DNA of 5,509 bases from positions 1-5,509 of the forward strand of contig CAMORQ010000151.1 of assembly GCA_946623915.1 (NCBI GenBank), given 5' to 3'. This stretch comes from an uncultured Coriobacteriaceae bacterium. Lineage in GTDB: Bacteria > Actinomycetota > Coriobacteriia > Coriobacteriales > Eggerthellaceae. Position numbers and translations under genes: made by a program. How positions within the stretch are numbered: the stretch's first letter is position 1; the number at the start of each line of letters is the position of its first letter. The notes under the pieces are model-generated. The model worked only from the letters and a program-made list of their open reading frames with translations, searched no databases and was not told the origin of the DNA. Positions 1 to 4,964 of the stretch are shown one piece after another.

Positions 1-978
1 CGTACCAACCTTAATCTCGCCGGGATCACCAGCAGAGTTTGCGACATCCTGGCCCCAAATCTGGGCAACAAGATTACCATCCTTGGTGATCACGTTGATA
101 CCAACCTTTTGTGGGGTGGTATCGTAGGTAATCTTCGGATCATTGCCCTTAACCTCGGCGATTTCGTACTCCCAATAACCCTCACGAGTGTAGGTAAAAT
201 AATCGGACCATGCGGTGAAGCCGTCGCCGTTAGCAACGGTGGTCACGGTTGCGTTGTAATCCTTGGCACCATTTTCGCCACCAGTAATCGTGAAGGAGAA
301 CTGGCCAGCAGTCTGGGTGCCGCCCTCAAGGACCTTGTCTTTACCGAAACGAACTTTAACCTCCTTGGGAGGACCAAGACGATTTGCGTCGATAACGGTC
401 TGGAATTCGTCTGGCTTTTCATCACCATAAACAAAAAGTTCATACTGACCTTGAGAAAGCATGTTCTTTAATGCATATTCATAAAGTGCATTTGGGGCCC
501 CAATACCAGTCATACCGCTTTTATGATCACGATTGTAAACCGCATCTTTAACAGCATTTGAAATATCCGCATATGAGTAACCCTGCTCTTTTCCATGGAT
601 AATAATAGATGCAAGGAAGTCCTGGTCCCATTGGGTACCGGTCATACGCTGCTTTTCGTCTGCTTCTGTGTTGAACTTGAGCGGACCAGCAATTGTGTCG
701 GCAGTATATTTATTGCGCTTATCGCTTGCCTTGTTAAAAGGCCAGACTCCAGGTACGGACCTAGGATTAATATTCGGGTTGATGCAGAAGACCCAATGCT
801 TATCCCCGTTAGCTTCCGTAATCCATTTAGGATCGTCATTGCCACCGGTATGCTCGTACGCCAAATTGCTCGCCAATTGTGCTGCTTGTGCGACCTGCGT
901 ACCCACAAACAGTGCCACACACAGCGCTGCGAGTACGGCGAAGACCGCAAGCAAACCTTTCTTTCTTGTACTTACCAT
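1..978 (-). CDS. Thioester-domain pilus-tip/surface adhesin, N-terminal part (runs off left edge)
   Basis: Seen: an uninterrupted 326-codon frame from ATG at 978 to the window edge, so the gene is partial. A well-placed AGGAGGT precedes the start. Residues 1-32 form a Sec signal peptide (basic MVSTRKKG, a hydrophobic stretch, likely cleavage at AQA|AQ after residue 32). Residues about 38-200 match thioester adhesin domains: FCIN with Cys65, a TQ motif at 115-116, and FQTVI with Gln193, the expected partner for a Cys-Gln internal thioester. Residues about 206-326 resemble a pilin isopeptide linkage domain: KVLEGG (Lys215), GQFSFTI, YEIAEV (Glu275), ITYDTT. The Asn partner is not in view. Known for the family: such proteins sit at pilus tips or on the wall of Gram-positive bacteria and can bind host amines covalently. 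Inferred: an exported, sortase-anchored adhesin; the LPXTG would lie off-window. The TQ motif lacks the usual Trp two residues on. Composition is AT-richer than the HAD and ABC genes. Confidence 0.82.
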   Translation of the reverse strand, partial: MVSTRKKGLLAVFAVLAALCVALFVGTQVAQAAQLASNLAYEHTGGNDDPKWITEANGDKHWVFCINPNINPRSVPGVWPFNKASDKRNKYTADTIAGPLKFNTEADEKQRMTGTQWDQDFLASIIIHGKEQGYSYADISNAVKDAVYNRDHKSGMTGIGAPNALYEYALKNMLSQGQYELFVYGDEKPDEFQTVIDANRLGPPKEVKVRFGKDKVLEGGTQTAGQFSFTITGGENGAKDYNATVTTVANGDGFTAWSDYFTYTREGYWEYEIAEVKGNDPKITYDTTPQKVGINVITKDGNLVAQIWGQDVANSAGDPGEIKVGT

Positions 979-987
979 TTCCTTTTT

Positions 988-994
988 ACCTCCT
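988..994 (-). promoter_or_regulatory. Shine-Dalgarno site of the adhesin gene
   Basis: On the minus strand AGGAGGT lies about 10 nt before ATG 978. It is a near-perfect anti-SD match and fixes this start. The signal peptide begins directly at this codon, which agrees. Confidence 0.8.
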
Positions 995-1025
995 AATCAT
1001 CCCTTGCTTTTACTTATAAACACTT

Positions 1026-1055
1026 CTTATACGCTTACTTTTATTTAGTTGTCTC
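1026..1055 (-). promoter_or_regulatory. Candidate promoter of the adhesin gene
   Basis: Minus-strand TATAAG (1031-1026) matches five of six -10 consensus bases. GAGACA (1055-1050) is 18 nt upstream and matches four of six of TTGACA. Transcription would start near 1019, giving a leader of about 40 nt that contains the AGGAGGT. A second TATAAG-like box lies slightly downstream (around 1014-1019), so the assignment is tentative. Confidence 0.35.
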
Positions 1056-1145
1056 TTGTTTTCCACTTGATATGGGCGCGTTGCGCCTGCTCGAGATTCT
1101 CGGCTCTGCATTCTGCCAATAAATAGTCCTTTCCGCACAGCACGA

Positions 1146-1171
1146 AGGAGCTATTTGCTCCTATTTTTCTT
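1146..1171 (+). terminator. Terminator-like hairpin facing the plus strand
   Basis: AGGAGC (1146-1151) and GCTCCT (1157-1162) form a 6-bp stem with a 5-nt loop, TATTT. A T-rich tail follows on the plus strand (1164-1171). On the minus strand the hairpin is preceded by A's and lacks a T-tract after it, so it fits termination of plus-strand transcription. No plus-strand gene ends here, which makes its role unclear. Confidence 0.45.
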
Positions 1172-1320
1172 AATTGTGTATTTTAGCTGAAAGAACCTAC
1201 AACGTCAAAGAGAAATTCAAACGTTGAACTGGTCTTTTCACAATGTCTACTAAAGTCGTAGTAATAATTGATCCGCCTTCAGGCAACATAGCCCTCATCA
1301 GGGGTTATACAAGATGTAGT

Positions 1321-1396
1321 GGGTTGGGCAAATGTGAAACAGATTCGTCTGGACGGTCAATCCGTATCGTGTTTCTAGCTTGAAGTTGTCCAACCC
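1321..1396. repeat. 76-bp extended inverted repeat (possible structured RNA or miniature mobile element)
   Basis: GGGTTGGGCAA (1321-1331) pairs with TTGTCCAACCC (1386-1396) over 11 positions, with a single G-T wobble in the plus-strand sense. Nested inside are GAAACA (1336-1341) with TGTTTC (1370-1375), then GAT (1342-1344) with ATC (1366-1368), and an apical ACGG (1353-1356) with CCGT (1362-1365) closing a 5-nt loop. The whole interval can thus fold as one long imperfect hairpin. The wobble would be a C-A mismatch on the minus strand, so a plus-strand RNA folds slightly better. No matching target-site duplication is visible next to the arms. It may be RNA, a short inverted-repeat element or chance. 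Confidence 0.4.
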
Positions 1397-1493
1397 CAGC
1401 GCTGTTGCTCATATGTCGCATTGCAGATACGCGCACACTTTACCTTAGTTACAATGCATTCGCTCAGATTCGCGACATGCCCACGCCCGCGAC

Positions 1494-2198
1494 CTACTCC
1501 CACTCGAGCACGTCCCAGCCATGCGACCGGGCAAAGCGCGCGAGCGGATGGTCGGGGGTGACGGCAAAGGGTTTCTGCGCGGCGGAGAGCAGCACCTTGT
1601 CGGAGTGGTGATCGCCATAAGCGTAGGCCAGCTCCCACTTCCCCGCCCCGAACCGCTCATCGGCGAAGCGTTGGACAACGCGCAGCTTTTCTTCGCCTTC
1701 GGTGGGAACGCCCATCACTTCCCGCGTGTAGTTGCCGGCTTCGTCGATCACCATGTTCGTGGCGATCGCGCATTCGAACGGATGCCCTTCGCAGGCACGA
1801 TCGGCGATGGCCTGCCACGTGGCGGACACGACCATCACGAAGCACCCCTCTTCGGCATGCGCGCGCATGGTTTCGTCGGCCTGCGGGCGCCAGCGCGGCG
1901 CGACTATCTCGTCGTAGAACAGGCGCAGGTACTCGTCGACCAGTTCGGCGTTGCGGCCATCGAAGGCCTTGAACACCTTCGCGCGCACCGAGCTTTCGTC
2001 TTGAGGCAGGCGGAACTTGTAGCGCAAGGCCCACATCCCGATGTCGAACCCCTGCCAGAACGTAAGCAGGTCATCGCGCATCAGATGCGTCACCAGCATC
2101 ACCGGCGAGTTGCCGTCGATGCACGTGCCATCGAAGTCGTAGACGGCAAGGCGAACCTTGTCCGTTTTGGCCATATCGGGATTGTCGATTTCTTCCAT
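1494..2198 (-). CDS. HAD-superfamily subclass IB (SerB-like) phosphatase
   Basis: A 234-aa soluble protein with all four HAD motifs. Motif I is DFDGT (nucleophile Asp21, acid Asp23), motif II is VVSAT (Ser125), motif III is Lys171, and motif IV is GDHHSD (Asp196, Asp200). Residues about 30-115 are a helical insertion between motifs I and II, the C1 cap typical of subclass IB. Known for the family: Mg-dependent hydrolysis of phosphomonoesters through an aspartyl-phosphate intermediate in the cytoplasm. Subclass IB includes phosphoserine phosphatases and many proteins of unknown substrate, so the substrate cannot be named here. The first ATG (2198) has only a weak AGG upstream; a second ATG at codon 9 is also possible and leaves the domain intact. 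The gene is GC-rich, like the ABC gene and unlike the restriction genes upstream. It is separated from the endonuclease gene by 127 bp and no strong promoter is evident. Confidence 0.85.
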   Translation of the reverse strand: MEEIDNPDMAKTDKVRLAVYDFDGTCIDGNSPVMLVTHLMRDDLLTFWQGFDIGMWALRYKFRLPQDESSVRAKVFKAFDGRNAELVDEYLRLFYDEIVAPRWRPQADETMRAHAEEGCFVMVVSATWQAIADRACEGHPFECAIATNMVIDEAGNYTREVMGVPTEGEEKLRVVQRFADERFGAGKWELAYAYGDHHSDKVLLSAAQKPFAVTPDHPLARFARSHGWDVLEWE

Positions 2199-2217
2199 GC
2201 GCCTATGGTAACAGATG

Positions 2218-2263
2218 CTTCATTCTTGAAGAGGCCTACACGCGTTTCGTACAATTGCCAATT
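2218..2263 (-). promoter_or_regulatory. Dyads in the leader upstream of the HAD gene
   Basis: Two short symmetric elements sit between the endonuclease stop and the HAD start. CTTCA/TGAAG with a 4-nt loop lies at 2218-2231, and an 11-bp odd palindrome AATTGCCAATT lies at 2253-2263. A TTGGCA hexamer (minus strand) overlaps the latter, but no fitting -10 box follows. Either could be an operator or chance. I see no clear intrinsic terminator for the restriction operon in 2199-2325. Confidence 0.2.
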
Positions 2264-2325
2264 CGCAGCGTGCGCATGTAGCGCCACAAGGGTACTGCAC
2301 TACCAGCACGCGATGCCAACCGAGG

Positions 2326-3249
2326 CTATCCTTGCGATTCTTCGACGTCTTTCAGGAATACTCCGAGCGGCGTAAGATCGTACGACCAAAAAAGCGAAAC
2401 ACCGTCGTCCTGCGCATCTTTCAAGTTGGCCACCTTGAACACGCCTGCAAGCACAGCCGCGCCGACAACACCGTTAGTGCCAAATGCGGAACTCCAGTGC
2501 TGGACCTTTTCGACTGTCTCGTGGTTGAGCCTTTTGAAAGAGTTAACCTCTGAATTGGAGACCTTGCATTCAATGGCCATGAATCTTCCGTCCGCAAGCC
2601 CGACGACGATGTCCGCCTTCTTGCCGCCGACCGTGCACTCGTGGCAGTACTCTTTATGCTTCGGGGCATCTGCGACGGTGAGGATCCTGCGACGTGGCAC
2701 CTCATGGTAGCCCAGACTCGTTAGAAAAGACGCAACGGCTTCTTCCTGCAATTCCTTAGCGAGGTTGCGCCTCTTCGTTTGCGTCACCTGACCTGCGATG
2801 AGCGCAGCGGTTGAAACGACCGCCGTGTTCCGTTCATCATCCGTCGGATTCCTCGATTCACCCATCCAAGGAAAACGTTTCGTATCCAGGTTTTCCTTAA
2901 TGACTTCGATGACCAACTGAGCATTCTCTTCATCGGAAAGGACCGCCTTGGAAGTGCTAGGGACGCCTGAAATCGTTTTCAAATCATCTTCGCTTATTGC
3001 GGGAGAGGACAAATACCTAACCTCTCTGAGTTTGCCGTCTGCAAATAAATCAGACGCTTTCGATTCAAGGTCGCTCAGCTCGTTGGTTTGCACAAGCAGA
3101 TTGTCGACAGCGGTCGCAGCCTCGTCGAAGGCGATCATGTAGTAGCTAATTCCTTCGGTCCTTCGGCTCGATGCAAACTCAGTGATGGATCGCTCGGCGA
3201 ACTGGGCAAGTTCTTCTTCGCTCCATGTATTGGGCTTCAGGAACGCCAC
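2326..3249 (-). CDS. Type II restriction endonuclease, XamI-like (PD-(D/E)XK)
   Basis: A 307-aa cytoplasmic protein. The catalytic core is visible in the C-terminal half: KKAD (Asp213), about a dozen residues, then IECK (Glu227, Lys229), the D...ExK arrangement of PD-(D/E)XK nucleases. An upstream helix around residues 163-176 carries Glu residues (LQEEAV) often seen in this fold. Length, the RN...LQEE region and the partner methyltransferase fit the XamI family, whose founder cuts at GTCGAC; this match is from memory, not from a search. The start is GTG at 3249, chosen because AGGAGG precedes it by 4 nt and the frame overlaps the methyltransferase end by 13 bp. This overlap implies translational coupling with the protective enzyme made first. 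A GTCGAC site lies inside the gene at 3103. GC is visibly lower than in the HAD gene (43% against 62% in one sampled 60-base line each), suggesting horizontal acquisition. Confidence 0.72.
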   Translation of the reverse strand: MAFLKPNTWSEEELAQFAERSITEFASSRRTEGISYYMIAFDEAATAVDNLLVQTNELSDLESKASDLFADGKLREVRYLSSPAISEDDLKTISGVPSTSKAVLSDEENAQLVIEVIKENLDTKRFPWMGESRNPTDDERNTAVVSTAALIAGQVTQTKRRNLAKELQEEAVASFLTSLGYHEVPRRRILTVADAPKHKEYCHECTVGGKKADIVVGLADGRFMAIECKVSNSEVNSFKRLNHETVEKVQHWSSAFGTNGVVGAAVLAGVFKVANLKDAQDDGVSLFWSYDLTPLGVFLKDVEESQG

Positions 3250-4829
3250 GACCCCTCCTCAAGCATCTGGGGCGAAGGGACCAATATGTTCTCGACCTCG
3301 CGTGGTTCGAATTTCATCAGCCCGCCGCTGTAGGTTCTTCCCTCGTAAGCGACCACCGAGGTGTTCAGGTAATCGACCAAACCGTTCACTGCGTTGTCCG
3401 ACAAATCAACAAGTGGATATATGCCGTGCACGACGTTGAGCGATCTGATTCGCTTTGGGTTAGCCACGAACACAGGTGGTTTGCGCGCCATGTAAGTCAT
3501 GAGTATTGTTGCGCCGTCGCCCACAGGAATCGACCACCAGCATTTGCGCGAACGAGCAACATAGCCTTTGTCTATCCCCAGCGATTCGCCTTCTGCAATC
3601 AGCTGCCGGGCCTTTTCCGCCTCTCCTTCATCCAGTGTTTCGATATCTTGCGGGAGCGCAATAAGCCGAGACAGGCCTTCCGTGTGCAACTCGGACGAGC
3701 CCGTCATTATCTCCCGTGCATGGGATACCACCGGAACAGAAATGCTTTCATCTGGGTCTTCTAGCCCTTGCCTGACCCAGAACTTGTTCGCTCCCGTGAC
3801 GATACCCCTGTGAACGCGTGCGAAGTCACCAAGTTTTACATATCCCTTGGGCACATCTCGGGGCAAGCGCCCGTCCAACAATGGAGTCCACTTGTCACAT
3901 CGATCAAGCAGCTTTCGGGGAATGTCTATGGGCGCCCGCTCTCCCGCCACAGCACGGACGCTCGTTTCGCGCTTTTGAGTATTCAGCAACCGCGTATCGA
4001 ACGAAAAGATGAGGGCGGTGGTATCGGTGCCAGCGAAAGCCTGTTTCGTGCGGTCACGCAATTCGAGACCACGCAATCCAAGACGGCGAAGAAGCAGTTC
4101 GCGAACAGCCTTTCCATACTTGACGTCAAGCCATTCCGCGCTCGTAACTAGTACGCCGAAATCTCCTTCGTTTACACGTTGCGCGATGGAGAATATGAAA
4201 TGGACATGTAGTCCGGAAAGCCCACTCGCATGCACGCCGAGATGTTTCGAGGTTCGTGCAAGCCATTGCTTGGCGCGAGCCGGTAAGTCATGGTGACGAA
4301 CATAGGGCGGATTCCCGATCCACAAGGTAGGGCCCTGCTCGCCTAGAGCGGGAAGCCCGATTGTCGTGAAATCGCCTCTGAGAACCGTAATCCTGTCTTC
4401 GAGCCCCAAGGCGCAGACCGACGCTTTGGTCATGAGCGTCGCGAACGGTGAGGCATCCACCGCAACAACCTGTGACCGAGGAAACGTTTTGGCGCAGGCG
4501 ATGGCGAAACGGCCGCTCCCACAGCCCGCATCCACAACGCGCGCTGGCGTGCCCATTTCACCTGCGTCTAGGACCATCGACTCAACCATGGCAGACGGTG
4601 TGTACGTCTCCCCGTGGCTGCGTCGGTCTGCAGGCGCATTCGCTTCCATGTATGCTTCGCCGAGGGGGTCTCGACCAGCTCGAATCTCCAGAAGAACTTG
4701 TTCTAAGTCGGAATCGTCGATGGGCGTTACGCCGTCTAGGAGACGACGTTCAGCGTAATCGAGCATAGACGGATCAACGAGTGATAGACACGCACCGAGA
4801 ATCATCCTGTTGTCGTTGAGCAATGCCAT
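3237..4829 (-). CDS. Type II DNA N6-adenine methyltransferase (NPPY class, M.XamI/TaqI-like)
   Basis: A 530-aa enzyme expected to transfer a methyl group from S-adenosylmethionine to adenine N6 in its recognition site, protecting host DNA. Motifs in order: a GETYTP lead-in (residues 73-78, motif X region); SAM-binding motif I DAGCGSGRF (100-108); motif II AVDAS (123-127); motif III RGDF (151-154); catalytic motif IV NPPY (173-176) within WIGNPPYVRHH. From about residue 320 a target-recognition region starts with LGDFARVHRGIVTGANKF, a pattern found in TaqI/Eco57I-type methylases, and ends with KFEPREVENILVP near 506-518. The length is close to what I recall for M.XamI. ATG 4829 is chosen as the first in-frame start; its ribosome site is weak (GGTAG, about 7 nt upstream). 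It overlaps the endonuclease gene by 13 bp, so the two form one operon. The pairing argues for a solitary type II system without a separate specificity subunit. Confidence 0.88.
   Translation of the reverse strand: MALLNDNRMILGACLSLVDPSMLDYAERRLLDGVTPIDDSDLEQVLLEIRAGRDPLGEAYMEANAPADRRSHGETYTPSAMVESMVLDAGEMGTPARVVDAGCGSGRFAIACAKTFPRSQVVAVDASPFATLMTKASVCALGLEDRITVLRGDFTTIGLPALGEQGPTLWIGNPPYVRHHDLPARAKQWLARTSKHLGVHASGLSGLHVHFIFSIAQRVNEGDFGVLVTSAEWLDVKYGKAVRELLLRRLGLRGLELRDRTKQAFAGTDTTALIFSFDTRLLNTQKRETSVRAVAGERAPIDIPRKLLDRCDKWTPLLDGRLPRDVPKGYVKLGDFARVHRGIVTGANKFWVRQGLEDPDESISVPVVSHAREIMTGSSELHTEGLSRLIALPQDIETLDEGEAEKARQLIAEGESLGIDKGYVARSRKCWWSIPVGDGATILMTYMARKPPVFVANPKRIRSLNVVHGIYPLVDLSDNAVNGLVDYLNTSVVAYEGRTYSGGLMKFEPREVENILVPSPQMLEEGSWRS
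3254..3259 (-). promoter_or_regulatory. Shine-Dalgarno site of the endonuclease gene, inside the methyltransferase gene
   Basis: AGGAGG on the minus strand ends 4 nt before the GTG at 3249. It lies within the last codons of the methyltransferase, so ribosomes finishing that gene pass directly over it. It decides the non-ATG start. Confidence 0.7.
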
Positions 4830-4867
4830 GGATTGACTACCGTTTCAACTTCGTTTTCGAGAATTTA

Positions 4868-4873
4868 ATTATA
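4868..4873 (-). promoter_or_regulatory. Candidate -10 box of the restriction-modification operon
   Basis: A perfect minus-strand TATAAT lies about 40 bp upstream of the methyltransferase ATG, in the most AT-rich part of the gap. No recognisable -35 hexamer is found at 16-18 nt (the sequence there is CGCGTG). Instead two TGCATGA copies lie at 4880-4886 and 4897-4903, which could bind a regulator. Transcription would begin near 4861. Confidence 0.35.
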
Positions 4874-4924
4874 AAGCGATGCATGACCGTCACGCGTGCA
4901 TGAGAGCATTCTTCACCCAAACAA

Positions 4925-4955
4925 CTACGCAACATCGAATGGCGTGGATGCGTAG
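4925..4955 (-). terminator. Candidate terminator after the ABC transporter gene
   Basis: CTACGCA (4925-4931) and TGCGTAG (4949-4955) form a 7-bp perfect stem with a 17-nt loop, starting about 10 nt past the ABC stop codon. The minus strand then reads TTGTTTGGG, only a short T-rich tail. The position is right, but the long loop and weak tail make the call modest. Confidence 0.35.
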
Positions 4956-4964
4956 AAACAGCAT

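Larger units (their letters stand above)
979..1493. other. 515-bp non-coding region between the HAD gene and the adhesin gene
   Basis: No convincing protein gene was found on either strand. The region is visibly AT-richer than the HAD gene to its right. It holds the adhesin's ribosome site and candidate promoter at the left end, two compact dyads (1075-1087 and 1092-1102), a plus-facing terminator-like hairpin (1146-1171), several short dyads (1216-1318), a 76-bp extended inverted repeat (1321-1396) and an 8-bp palindrome CAGCGCTG (1397-1404). No good terminator follows the HAD stop at 1494. The closest is a 5-bp dyad TCGCG/CGCGA (1470-1492) without a T-tract. The dense dyads could mean structured RNA, a regulatory leader or the relic of a mobile element; I cannot tell which. 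Confidence 0.6.

Noticed and set aside
109..471. 120-aa plus-strand open frame
   Set aside because: It is antisense to the adhesin frame, which carries a signal peptide, thioester motifs and isopeptide motifs. It has no own ribosome site or recognisable motif.
916..924. Lipobox at Cys20 of the adhesin signal peptide
   Set aside because: The residue before the Cys is Leu, which does not fit the small residue required. A good signal peptidase I site (AQA|AQ) follows instead.
1197..1298. 33-aa minus-strand open frame starting at ATG 1298
   Set aside because: No usable ribosome site, and the frame runs across several dyads. Too short to support without homology.
1323..1394. Integron attC-like core boxes: GTTGGGC (1323-1329) and GTCCAAC (1388-1394)
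   Set aside because: Both fit the core consensus, but the order is GTTRRRY then RYYYAAC, the reverse of an attC site on either strand. There is no integrase or cassette array.
1308..1396. End of an ISL3-like or other insertion sequence
   Set aside because: The sequence feels end-like, but I cannot match it to a named family. No transposase fragment, second end or target duplication is visible.
1470..1492. TCGCG/CGCGA dyad as terminator of the HAD gene
   Set aside because: Only 5 bp of stem with a 13-nt loop and no T-tract follows on the minus strand.
1521..2375. 284-aa plus-strand open frame
   Set aside because: It lies antisense to the HAD gene, which has all four catalytic motifs. Its composition is rich in His, Arg and Ala, as expected from the opposite strand of a GC-rich gene.
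3225..4768. Several plus-strand open frames of about 80-180 aa opposite the methyltransferase
   Set aside because: They overlap one another in different frames and lie antisense to a gene with clear SAM-binding and NPPY motifs.
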